This document shows positions 55,706 through 63,448 of a stretch of DNA of 64,000 nucleotides, one piece after another (positions within the stretch are counted from its first letter, which is position 1; the number at the start of each line of letters is the position of its first letter). Source of the stretch: Gleimia sp. 6138-11-ORH1 (GTDB lineage Bacteria; Actinomycetota; Actinomycetes; Actinomycetales; Actinomycetaceae); assembly GCF_024814355.1 (NCBI RefSeq), contig NZ_JANUXV010000001.1, positions 186,001 to 250,000 of the forward strand, in the 5' to 3' direction. Position numbers and translations under genes: made by a program. The notes under the pieces are model-generated. The model was not told the DNA's origin. It saw nothing but the letters and a program-made list of their open reading frames with translations, and searched no databases.

Positions 55706-56326
55706 TTAGAGTATTTCGATAGCGGTTATAATCCACTGGTTACGCCGCACCTCCAGGCGAATACAAACAATTACGGTTTTGTGGGTAGTGGATACAGAGT
55801 GAGTAGTTTCAACTACAGTATTTGAAACCACGCAGACGCGGGAACTAAGCACTTTCGGAGGTAGGCTCCGAGGTGGCTCTCCTTCTAAACGACGATTAAG
55901 TGCCACGCGACGCTCTAAGGCAGAATAAATTTCACTAGCTACCCAGCGTTGCAGTTGCTGCGCTGGGCGTTTACCTAAAAGAACTTCAACCAGTGCCGCA
56001 GCAGCTGCTTTTGACCATAGTTTTGGGTCAGGCAGGTGGGTTACAGTAGGGGAGTTGGGGTTAGGAAAAAGATTATGTACCTTAGTTTCTTTAGTTGTGC
56101 AGTGGGAAAAATCCCAGGAAATATCTAAAGCTCCCCAGAGACTTTGTTTCTTAGATGGAAGTGGTAATGGTTTACCTGGGAAACGTTTAGTTTTCCCATT
56201 TACAGAGGTCTTTGCTGGGGGATTTGTTGCCTCTGCTACCGGGTGGGGATTTGCCGCGAAAGTAGCTGAGGGAGAAGATGCCTTTGGAGCGGAAATGCTA
56301 TGGGTGGCTTTAACAACGGCGCTCAT
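55706..56326 (-). CDS. Rv3235 family protein
   Basis: A 206-residue protein. The N-terminal 90 residues are low in order (Ser/Pro/Lys-rich). The conserved C-terminal domain has AAALVEVLLGKRPAQQLQRW and IVCIRLEVRRNQWIITAIEI, the Rv3235 family pattern. Members sit close to secA across actinobacteria, but no function is known. The start overlaps the stop of the LysM gene (4 bp), so both are translated together. The hairpin at 55661-55683 ends the transcript. Confidence 0.85.
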   Translation of the reverse strand: MSAVVKATHSISAPKASSPSATFAANPHPVAEATNPPAKTSVNGKTKRFPGKPLPLPSKKQSLWGALDISWDFSHCTTKETKVHNLFPNPNSPTVTHLPDPKLWSKAAAAALVEVLLGKRPAQQLQRWVASEIYSALERRVALNRRLEGEPPRSLPPKVLSSRVCVVSNTVVETTHSVSTTHKTVIVCIRLEVRRNQWIITAIEIL

Positions 56327-57093
56327 GGGAGTTTCCTTTCAAGTTGCTTGGATGATAAAGGTGGCAAGATGAGGGATTGCCCCGGGTAAATAAGATTCGG
56401 ATTATCCCCAATGGCAGGTCGATTAGCATTCCAAATGGCCTGCCAATATTCATTGATTAGAGAAACATCATCAGTGTGTAAATGCCTGGCGGCAATAGAC
56501 CAAAGACAGTCTCCAGAAGTAACTTCCCAAGTGGCAGATTCATCGGTAACAGGGGAAGTAAGTTCACTCAGGGAAGCAGATGAGACAGAAGTAGGGATAG
56601 TTATTCCAACGTGAGATTCGGTTCCATGATTTCCCCAACGAAGGTCATCCGTGGTGGGGGAGGCAGCTTGAGCTACTGAACCTAAAGTAGATAGCAGGAG
56701 AGAAGATGCTAAAGCGCGGTGCAAATTCTTTTTAGCAGCAGGTGAAAGTAGCTTAAAGAAAAGGAACTTTTGGAAATTAACCTCATACCCGCAGTGAAGC
56801 AAAATCAGCGTTAAAGAAACGGCCAGATGAGAAAGGGTGAGCCACAGGCTGTAAAACGATAGAAATACCAGAATTATTAGGAACGGAAGTAGCAGTAACG
56901 GAGAGTTAGCAGGCACTGTGGCTGAAATGGAAAGAGAACTAAGGGCGGGGAACAAATCTTCTAATAAAACCAGGCAAAGCACAGTGACGCAAGTCAGCAA
57001 AAGTGAACTAATCAGCGAACGAAAAGATAACAGTAGGTGTTGCGAATCAAAAACGACACCTTCCGTTATAGACCGAGCAGTTTTCTTCCACAT
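56323..57093 (-). CDS. LysM domain membrane protein
   Basis: A 256-residue protein with two or three N-terminal hydrophobic segments (about 20-50, 60-100) and a C-terminal LysM domain (about 187-245, including VTSGDCLWSIAARHL and NLIYPGQSLILP). LysM binds peptidoglycan or other GlcNAc-containing glycans, so the domain should face the wall. It is first in the operon with the Rv3235-like gene. A near-consensus promoter (57140-57168) and a TCAGTT direct repeat between the start site and the gene suggest repression by a helix-turn-helix factor. Confidence 0.88.
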   Translation of the reverse strand: MWKKTARSITEGVVFDSQHLLLSFRSLISSLLLTCVTVLCLVLLEDLFPALSSLSISATVPANSPLLLLPFLIILVFLSFYSLWLTLSHLAVSLTLILLHCGYEVNFQKFLFFKLLSPAAKKNLHRALASSLLLSTLGSVAQAASPTTDDLRWGNHGTESHVGITIPTSVSSASLSELTSPVTDESATWEVTSGDCLWSIAARHLHTDDVSLINEYWQAIWNANRPAIGDNPNLIYPGQSLILPPLSSKQLERKLP

Positions 57094-57105
57094 GATATTA
57101 AATCC

Positions 57106-57125
57106 TATCAGTTCGTATCAGTTCT
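57106..57125. promoter_or_regulatory. TCAGTT direct repeat (operator candidate) before the LysM operon
   Basis: TATCAGTTCG followed directly by TATCAGTTCT, a 10-bp-spaced direct repeat, lies downstream of the predicted start site of the LysM operon. The same pair, TTTCAGTTCT TGTCAGTTAT, is found at 57967-57986. Confidence 0.55.
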
Positions 57126-57139
57126 TAATGAATGATTAA

Positions 57140-57168
57140 ACTATAAGATGGGAATAAAGATAAGTCAA
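57140..57168 (-). promoter_or_regulatory. Promoter of the LysM-Rv3235 operon
   Basis: On the minus strand: TTGACT (57168-57163), 17-bp spacer, TATAGT (57145-57140). Transcription would start near 57133, about 40 bp before the ATG at 57093. Confidence 0.72.
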
Positions 57169-57215
57169 GCGAATTTATGCTTGGAATTTTACAAATAATC
57201 AGGTTCAATCAAACT

Positions 57216-57737
57216 ATGGATCTAAAATTTCTGATCGACCAGCTAGAAGCGGAACTTATCGCACAAACCAGGCAGCTACAGCTCAACGAAGCAGCTGAAA
57301 TGGCTGAAGGTGAGACTGCGCAAATCACCCTAATAGAACGCTTAAACACCGCCCTCGGAAATGAAATCAGCTTCTACCAGCCAAACGGGCAAATGCAAGC
57401 AGCCCAACTCACCCAGGTTGGAAAAGACTGGATCCTGGTAAGAAAAGGCATTGAAGAAGAACTAATTAACCTAAAAAACTGCCATCAAATTGGCGGTCTT
57501 AAAGACGCTCATCTAACGATGAGAGAGATCCAAAAACGATCTCAAATCAACCAAATTCTCAGGTTACTAGGAAGAAAAAGAGCACGAGTTTTAGTGACTT
57601 TAGTAAACGGCAACTTTCAAACCGGATACCTGGTATCTGTCTTTGCCGACCACTTTGAGATTATCAATCAAGAAAACCGCCAACGGCTTTCCATCGCCAG
57701 TGCCGGAGTATTCTCAATCAAAGTTATCAGCGAATAA
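57216..57737 (+). CDS. Conserved actinobacterial protein of unknown function
   Basis: A 173-residue protein with no known reaction. The N-terminal 45 residues are a helix rich in Glu, Gln, Leu and Ala (FLIDQLEAELIAQTRQLQLN). A beta-rich part has VGKDWILVRKG and a repeat-like ARVLVTLVNGNFQTGYLVSVFADHFEII. Actinobacterial proteins of this type occur next to BldC-like HTH genes and Rv3235-like genes near secA, as here. The ATG at 57216 is chosen over one 39 bp earlier, whose added residues look unrelated and lie in the divergent promoter region. It is stop-to-stop with the next gene. Confidence 0.72.
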   Translation: MDLKFLIDQLEAELIAQTRQLQLNEAAEMAEGETAQITLIERLNTALGNEISFYQPNGQMQAAQLTQVGKDWILVRKGIEEELINLKNCHQIGGLKDAHLTMREIQKRSQINQILRLLGRKRARVLVTLVNGNFQTGYLVSVFADHFEIINQENRQRLSIASAGVFSIKVISE

Positions 57738-57947
57738 CTAAAGCTGCCCTGCTTCGATCCGCGCCTTAGTAGCCTCATATTGACGTTCAATATAGGCTTC
57801 AAACTCGGAAATCTCCACCCGCCAAGCCTGTTTGCCGCCAATCTGAATTGCCGGCAATTCGCCAGAAGAAACTAAAGCACGCGCAGCAGACATACTTATA
57901 TTAAGAATCTCTGAAATATCAGTAAGTGTGTAAAAGCGAGGTTCCAT
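57738..57947 (-). CDS. BldC-like helix-turn-helix (MerR/excisionase-type) DNA-binding protein
   Basis: A 69-residue protein with a small winged helix: YTLTDISEILNISMSAARALV as the HTH, then GELPAIQIGGKQAWRVEISEFEAYIE, as in BldC and excisionase-like regulators. BldC binds AT-rich direct repeats and acts as a developmental repressor in Streptomyces. The ATG at 57947 lies six bases after a -10 box CATAAT (57959-57954), so the mRNA is probably leaderless. It may regulate itself and the LysM operon through the TCAGTT repeats. It converges on the unknown gene with no gap. Confidence 0.85.
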   Translation of the reverse strand: MEPRFYTLTDISEILNISMSAARALVSSGELPAIQIGGKQAWRVEISEFEAYIERQYEATKARIEAGQL

Positions 57948-57953
57948 ACAGCT

Positions 57954-57982
57954 ATTATGCACTACATTTCAGTTCTTGTCAG
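57954..57982 (-). promoter_or_regulatory. Promoter of the BldC-like gene (leaderless)
   Basis: On the minus strand: CTGACA (57982-57977), 17-bp spacer, CATAAT (57959-57954), then six bases to the ATG at 57947. This predicts transcription starting at the start codon. Confidence 0.68.
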
Positions 57983-57986
57983 TTAT
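57967..57986. promoter_or_regulatory. TCAGTT direct repeat over the BldC-like gene promoter
   Basis: TTTCAGTTCT TGTCAGTTAT, a 10-bp-spaced direct repeat like that at 57106-57125, overlaps the -35 box of the BldC-like gene. Confidence 0.55.
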
Positions 57987-58040
57987 CCACAATTTTTCAA
58001 AATACCCCACGTAAATGAAAATGCAGTGCATTATATTATT

Positions 58041-58676
58041 ATGAATCTTCTTTCAAAAATGCGACTAAACCCTAACCTCGCGCAAAAACAAAGAATCCTC
58101 ACCGACCCAAAATTCCTAACCGGTGTCCTGTTAATCATTATCTCTATCACCCTCACCACCGTGCTCATCGCTAAAGCTAAAGGAAACACCACCTACTACG
58201 AACTAACTGAGGACATTGCAGCTGGACAGAAAATTAACCCCGCCAAACTACGCGCGGTCTCTGCCCGCATCGAATCAGACGCCTACTTCCAAATAAACGA
58301 ACTACCCGCCAGCCCAATCGCTATCCGCTCCCTTTCTAAAGGCGAACTACTTCCGAAAGAAGCCATCAGTAGTGAAAACAACACGCACCGCCGGCAGGTA
58401 GTTATCAAAGTAAGCCCCGCGATTCCTTCCAGCGTGAAAGTGGGAACTTCGGTAGAAATATGGGCAGTTCCCCAAAAACAGCTTCACGAAAATACCACCA
58501 AAGAAGCGAAAATCCTCTCCACTGAAGCCTTAGTTATCGCCCTCCCCGAAGAACAGAATCGTCTGCTTGCTGAACGCACCCAAGCGGTAGAAATCTCAGT
58601 ACCCGAAACCCAAATAGCTGAGATTTTAGAAGCAACTAACAGTGATGCCCAGCTAGTGATTGTGCCGAAAGGGTAA
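58041..58676 (+). CDS. SAF domain membrane protein (CpaB-like)
   Basis: A 211-residue protein with one helix (about 27-47) and an external SAF domain (about 55-115: YELTEDIAAGQKINPAKLRAV, IAIRSLSKGELLPKEAI). The rest resembles the CpaB/RcpC family of pilus-assembly proteins. The ATG at 58041 gives a compact N-terminus; an earlier start lies across the divergent promoter region. No ribosome binding site is seen, so it may be leaderless, with CATTAT (58029-58034) as -10. It is followed after 2 bp by a CpaE-like ATPase, but other pilus genes are not present. Confidence 0.82.
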   Translation: MNLLSKMRLNPNLAQKQRILTDPKFLTGVLLIIISITLTTVLIAKAKGNTTYYELTEDIAAGQKINPAKLRAVSARIESDAYFQINELPASPIAIRSLSKGELLPKEAISSENNTHRRQVVIKVSPAIPSSVKVGTSVEIWAVPQKQLHENTTKEAKILSTEALVIALPEEQNRLLAERTQAVEISVPETQIAEILEATNSDAQLVIVPKG

Positions 58677-58678
58677 AC

Positions 58679-59887
58679 ATGCAAATCGAAAACGTGGTCG
58701 TCTGGCTAAAACAACCCTATGAAACTGAAGTAGTCAAAGAGCTGAATAAACACCAAACTAAATTTCATGTAATCAAACGGTGCGCTGACATAGCCGACGC
58801 CCGTTCTTCCCTCCAGGCAGGATTAAGCAGAATCCTCATCGCCGACACAGATGCACCCGGCATTGACGCAGTCTTTATAGACGAAATGAACGCCAGAGGA
58901 ATCTTCACCCTGCTGCTTGTCCCTAACGTGCTAAGTACCCCCAGTCTCGGAGAATCAGCTCGTTGCGAATACGGTGAAGCCAAAGACGTGATCCAAACCC
59001 TCACCCTGGGAGTTAAACAACATATCTTTGGTCTGCCCACAGAAATCCCTGAAATAGAAGTTACCTTAGAAAACGATTACTGCGGAAAAGTAATCGCTTT
59101 CTGGGGAACCCCCGGAGCGCCGGGACGCTCCACCCTGGCCCTAAATTTCGCCTACCAACTTAGCAAAACCGCGCAACCAGTAACCTTAATAGACACTGAT
59201 TTACAAGCCCCCTCCCTCTTGCAAATGACCGGGGAGGAACCGGGCGGGCCAGGTATTGCCGCTGCTTTAGGATTAAGAAATAAAGGCCAGTTAGAAAAAC
59301 AATCCCTAAGCGAAATAACCTATGAATTAAACCCCCATCTGCACCTATTAGCCGGATTAAACCGAGCCGACAAATGGAGACAAATCAGTTCCGAAGGACT
59401 AACTGACCTACTGCAAATAGCCAGACAACAATCGCATTTAGTTCTAGATCTGGGAGCTGGCTTAGGAGAAGCCGATCCCTCCCAATTGACTTTTGTTCCC
59501 TCTAGAGAAGATATTAACCAAACCCTTTTAAGCACCGCAGACATCGTAATCGCAGTAGCCAAAGCTGATGCGATTGGACTAACCCGCTTAGGGCACGTGT
59601 TAGATGACGCGCAAGAAAACAACATTCAAATCGATCTGCTTTTAATAAACCGAGCAGAAAGCACCCGTAAAAATAGGCAAATGCGACATGGACTTAATCG
59701 AGTCCTAAATACCATTGCCCCAGACATACCTTATATCGTGATTGAAGAATCCCCACAGGTTGCCGACGCGCTCCTTGAAGCCAAACCCGTGGGCGAAAAA
59801 TACCCGGAAGCAAAAATCACTGAAGCCTTAGAAATAGCTCTAAAGCATCTACAAGATACGAAGTTAGCCACCTCCATGGCAGAATAA
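58679..59887 (+). CDS. CpaE/MinD-like ATPase with altered P-loop
   Basis: A 402-residue protein. The N-terminal 115 residues resemble a receiver-like domain without conserved phosphorylation features. A ParA/MinD ATPase domain follows, with P-loop WGTPGAPGRSTLALNFAYQL at about 141-160, the switch I-like LIDTDLQAPSL and LVLDLGAGLGEAD. The P-loop has Arg where ParA-family proteins have the catalytic Lys (GRST), and the first signature Lys is absent too. Homologues in actinobacteria have similar changes, so this may be normal. It sits between SAF and DUF6912 genes in one operon and may organise a membrane or export structure. Confidence 0.82.
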   Translation: MQIENVVVWLKQPYETEVVKELNKHQTKFHVIKRCADIADARSSLQAGLSRILIADTDAPGIDAVFIDEMNARGIFTLLLVPNVLSTPSLGESARCEYGEAKDVIQTLTLGVKQHIFGLPTEIPEIEVTLENDYCGKVIAFWGTPGAPGRSTLALNFAYQLSKTAQPVTLIDTDLQAPSLLQMTGEEPGGPGIAAALGLRNKGQLEKQSLSEITYELNPHLHLLAGLNRADKWRQISSEGLTDLLQIARQQSHLVLDLGAGLGEADPSQLTFVPSREDINQTLLSTADIVIAVAKADAIGLTRLGHVLDDAQENNIQIDLLLINRAESTRKNRQMRHGLNRVLNTIAPDIPYIVIEESPQVADALLEAKPVGEKYPEAKITEALEIALKHLQDTKLATSMAE

Positions 59888-59891
59888 AACT

Positions 59892-60317
59892 ATGCGAGTT
59901 TTTATTCCAGCTACCTTAGTAGACTTAACAGCCAAGCAGCTTCCTCTAACTGAAGCCGTGCTCCCTCAGATAACCGAAACTGGGCCAGACGCAGCGGAAA
60001 TAGCGGATTATGAAGCTACTGAAGACGCTTCACTCCTATCCTTAAACCGGATCCGAGAAACCCCCACAGCCCCGCCTCGCCGAGTAGTAGTGGCAGTGGA
60101 AGTTAAACATCTTGACGAGATACAAAACGGGATTACCTGGGATAAAGTAGCTGCATTTTTAGTCGATGGTTCCGAAGCCACTCCCTGGGTTACTGCAGCT
60201 TGCACCGCAACCACTCAAGAAGCAGCTGATGAAGCCGTAGCTGAACTACTTGAATGTGCTTTAGAATGGTACGCTCCCGAAGAATTAGAGTTACTTCGCA
60301 AACTAGCTGTTAGCTGA
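59892..60317 (+). CDS. DUF6912 family protein
   Basis: A 141-residue acidic cytoplasmic protein. MRVFIPATLVDLTAKQLP at the N-terminus, RRVVVAVEVKHL in the middle and ECALEWYAPEELELLRKL at the end match the DUF6912 pattern seen next to CpaE-like ATPases in actinobacteria. It is the last gene of the SAF-ATPase operon (4 bp gap). No catalytic motif is visible. The repeat region 60386-60461 lies between it and sbcC. Confidence 0.82.
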   Translation: MRVFIPATLVDLTAKQLPLTEAVLPQITETGPDAAEIADYEATEDASLLSLNRIRETPTAPPRRVVVAVEVKHLDEIQNGITWDKVAAFLVDGSEATPWVTAACTATTQEAADEAVAELLECALEWYAPEELELLRKLAVS

Positions 60318-60385
60318 AGCTACTAAACAACTCGGCAGTTCAGCGGGGAAAGTAAACTACTGAAATGAAAACTAACTACAGATTC

Positions 60386-60461
60386 ACAGTTTCGCTTTAT
60401 ACGCGTACCTTAACTGTACAAGCACAGTTTAGCTTTATACGCGTGCCTTAACTGTAGAAGC
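60386..60461. repeat. Two-copy 38-bp tandem repeat between DUF6912 and sbcC
   Basis: Units 60386-60423 and 60424-60461 differ at three positions. Each begins ACAGTTT and ends AACTGTA-AAGC, so each can form a hairpin, and includes TTTATACGCGT. Shorter copies (GCAGTTTAACTGTA, GCAGTTTAGA) continue into the end of sbcC, where the frame reads through them. A transcription-end or protein-binding role is possible. Confidence 0.7.
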
Positions 60462-60466
60462 GCAGT

Positions 60467-63448
60467 TTAACTGTAGATACGCAGTTTAGAACCCCCCGCA
60501 GGATCTGGGAGAACCTCAATCCCATCACTAATCCGCCGGCGCAGCTCTTCCACGTGAGAAACTATCCCCACAGTTCTACCGGCATGATTAATCTGCTTAA
60601 TACCTTCTAAAACCTTATCCAAAGTTTCAGGGTCTAAAGTGCCGAAACCTTCGTCAATCAGCATAGACTTGAAATCTATACCCCCCGCTTCAGCAGAAAC
60701 AACTTCCGCTAAACCTAAAGCTAAAGCTAAAGAAACATAGAAAGTTTCCCCACCGGAAAGAGTTTTACTAGGGCGCTCCATATCCGTTTCATAATCATAA
60801 ACACTAATTCCCAAACCACCATGTTGTGCTAAAGAATTAGCGTCCTCATCAACGCGGATAAGCTTAAACCGGCCATTAGAGAACTTACTGATAAACGGAT
60901 TAGCTGCGGCAATAACGGCTTCAAACCGTTCGATCAGCACCCACGTGGAAAGAGGAATAGCCACCCCTTTTTCAGTTTTAGCTCCAGCAGCTAACTCTGC
61001 TAAACGCCGCAAATAACCGGTGGTAGCTTCCTGCTTTTCAATCAAACTAAGCTGCGCTTTTAACTCACGGAAGTTTTGCTGCTGAGTAGCAAGCTGATTA
61101 ACGGCATGAATCGCCTGCTCTCGCACTATCTCTAAACCTGTACTTAACTTACTTAAAAGACTCTTGAGAGCAGCTTCAGCAGGCAGATTACCGATGAGAG
61201 ATTGCTTTGAAGCAAGCTTCAAATAGGTAGCTTCAATCTGTTTAAAACGAGCCTCATACTCTGCCACAGATTGCATCGCTTTTTCATAGTCAGGCACCGC
61301 TTTAGCTGCCGCAAAGGCTTCCGCAGCTACAGAAAAACTACTTTCTGCCAGCTTTACTTCAGCTTCAAGCTCAGTTTCTTCAACGACTTGAAACTGCGAA
61401 CTCAGCTGATGAACGCAAAGGACTAGCTCTCTTTGGAGTTCTTGCGCCGCTTCTAACTCACTTACCCGGGCAGTTAAATCTGCAACCACAGTGTCAGTGG
61501 TTTCCACAGTGGAAGATAACTGCGCACGTAAACTGGCAATCTCAGCTTTTAAACTACAAAGCTGCTCTTGAACTTCCTCTCTACGCCCCCGCGCAGCAGC
61601 AAGTTCATTTTCTAGATGAGCTAACTCGGCTTTCGCAGCCTGCAACTGGACTTCAAGCTCAGTAGCTTTTTGCACATTAGCTTCCAGTTCACGTAAATCC
61701 GCTTGATAATCAGCCTGCAAACTCTCTAAAGTCCCCGTTGGAGCATTAGCTAACTGGTTAAGCTCAACAATTTGGGCGGTAATTTCCTTTTGCTGCTGCT
61801 TCTTAAGATCTAAATCTACCTTTGCTTGATTACGCACCCGCATACAGTTAGCTAAATCTGTTGCAGATACCTCGGTAAACTCTTTTTCCCGTTCAGCCAG
61901 CGCAGGGTGCTCCTCACTGCCACAAACTAAACAAGGAACACCAGGAGCGAGCTCTTGGGCTAACTGAGAGGCTGCGTCGGATTCCCAGTTACGTAAAGCT
62001 ATTTCATAATCGCGTTCTGCCTGGAAATAAAGCCGATTCAGCCTGCCAATCTCTTCAGCGCACTGAACTAACTCACTTCTTTTTTGATCAGCTTTGCGAC
62101 TACTTTCTAAACGGCGTTCTACCTCAAGCAGTTCCTTTTCAATAGTTTGTTTAGTGGCTGCACTTTCTTTCAAACTTGCAACAGTTTCAGCAAACCGTTT
62201 TAAAGGTTCATCTGCTGCTGCCAACTTAGTTTCATGCGTCGTTATCAAGGCATCCAACTCAGTACATTTACTAACCTGCGCCTCTAACTGAGTTTCTTTT
62301 TCTAATAGGTTTCGGTGTTGATTAAGTTGCCGAGTCTTTTCCTTCAGCTGCTGGGACAGCTCAGCTTCCTTAGCTTCAGAATCTATAAGTAGTCGCTTAA
62401 GATCGACTTCTTTTACATCCAAAGCTAAGTTGAAGCGGGTCGAAACCTCAGAGAATAACTGTGATAATTTAGCCTGTGACTCTTCCACCCGAGTTAAAAC
62501 TGCTACCACCGGGTTAGCTTCCTTAGCTAACTGAAGCTGGTGACGCAAAACTTCCATTTGCTGACTTTGCTTTTCTAAAGTCACCTTCTCAGCAGAGATT
62601 TCCGCGAACTCATCCAGCACCTGCTGATACAGACTAACTTCTTTAAGAAGTAACTTAACTTCAGCCACAGCAGTTTCAAAATGCTCTTTTTCAGCTTTGA
62701 AAGAAGCCGCCTTGGCTTCCAAAGAATCTAACCGGCTTTGGGAAGCAGGCAAAAGCTCAGATAAAGCCAGCTCAGAGGTATCTGCAACTAAAATCCTACT
62801 GGTGAGAAAAGAAGCTTTAGTTACAAGCAATTCATAATCAGCCTTAGCCTGCTTAGCTTTATCTTTCAAACACTCAGTAAAACGGTCAAACTCTTGAGTT
62901 CTGAAAATCTGCTGCAAAAGCTGCTTACGACTATCTGGGGTGGCCCGCACAAACTGTGCAAACTTCCCCTGCGGTAACACAACTGTCTGTAAAAACTGCT
63001 GGGATTCAATCCCTAAAAGCTGGGGGATAAGCGCATTAACTTCCGCAGGTTTTGCTCCCAGTGGCTCGCGTCCCACAATTTGATCATCAACTAAGCTAAC
63101 TTTTTCTAAAACAGCAGTGCCAGCAGTTGCATTTTTATTCCCTGGCTTACGATACCGAGGCGTGCGCCGCACCAAATAGGCACCCGAAGGCACTTCAAAC
63201 AAAAGCTCCGCGTAACTGGCCGTATCTTTAGACGCAAAATTTGAACGTAAACGCTGCGCAGAAGAAGTCTCTTTAAGCGGGCTTTCCCCATAGAGAGCAA
63301 AAAGAATCGCATCAATAATAGAGGATTTACCCGAACCGGTAGCACCGCGCAACAAAAATAAGCCAGAGGCTTCAAAATCAGCAAACCGAATCCGATACTC
63401 TTTTGCAAACGGCCCTAAAGCTGCAAAATTTAGCTCAATCAATCTCAT
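60467..63448 (-). CDS. sbcC: SbcC exonuclease subunit (Rad50-like)
   Basis: A 993-residue SMC-like ATPase that works with SbcD nuclease to cleave DNA hairpins and ends. Walker A LLRGATGSGKSSIIDAILFAL lies at the N-terminus. Long coiled coils flank a zinc hook CLVC (about residue 505). The signature SKTLSGGETFYVSLALALGLA and Walker B MLIDEGFGTLD are near the C-terminus. The start overlaps the sbcD stop by 4 bp, so both are coupled. The last residues, LRIYS, come from the repeat region at 60462-60480, which may have shifted the end of the protein. Confidence 0.95.
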   Translation of the reverse strand: MRLIELNFAALGPFAKEYRIRFADFEASGLFLLRGATGSGKSSIIDAILFALYGESPLKETSSAQRLRSNFASKDTASYAELLFEVPSGAYLVRRTPRYRKPGNKNATAGTAVLEKVSLVDDQIVGREPLGAKPAEVNALIPQLLGIESQQFLQTVVLPQGKFAQFVRATPDSRKQLLQQIFRTQEFDRFTECLKDKAKQAKADYELLVTKASFLTSRILVADTSELALSELLPASQSRLDSLEAKAASFKAEKEHFETAVAEVKLLLKEVSLYQQVLDEFAEISAEKVTLEKQSQQMEVLRHQLQLAKEANPVVAVLTRVEESQAKLSQLFSEVSTRFNLALDVKEVDLKRLLIDSEAKEAELSQQLKEKTRQLNQHRNLLEKETQLEAQVSKCTELDALITTHETKLAAADEPLKRFAETVASLKESAATKQTIEKELLEVERRLESSRKADQKRSELVQCAEEIGRLNRLYFQAERDYEIALRNWESDAASQLAQELAPGVPCLVCGSEEHPALAEREKEFTEVSATDLANCMRVRNQAKVDLDLKKQQQKEITAQIVELNQLANAPTGTLESLQADYQADLRELEANVQKATELEVQLQAAKAELAHLENELAAARGRREEVQEQLCSLKAEIASLRAQLSSTVETTDTVVADLTARVSELEAAQELQRELVLCVHQLSSQFQVVEETELEAEVKLAESSFSVAAEAFAAAKAVPDYEKAMQSVAEYEARFKQIEATYLKLASKQSLIGNLPAEAALKSLLSKLSTGLEIVREQAIHAVNQLATQQQNFRELKAQLSLIEKQEATTGYLRRLAELAAGAKTEKGVAIPLSTWVLIERFEAVIAAANPFISKFSNGRFKLIRVDEDANSLAQHGGLGISVYDYETDMERPSKTLSGGETFYVSLALALGLAEVVSAEAGGIDFKSMLIDEGFGTLDPETLDKVLEGIKQINHAGRTVGIVSHVEELRRRISDGIEVLPDPAGGSKLRIYS

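Noticed and set aside
57177-57215. Earlier ATG for the unknown gene at 57216
   Set aside because: The extra residues overlap the LysM -35 region and do not resemble the family start.
60386-60461. CRISPR or att-site reading of the tandem 38-bp repeat
   Set aside because: Only two full copies without spacers and no cas or integrase gene nearby.
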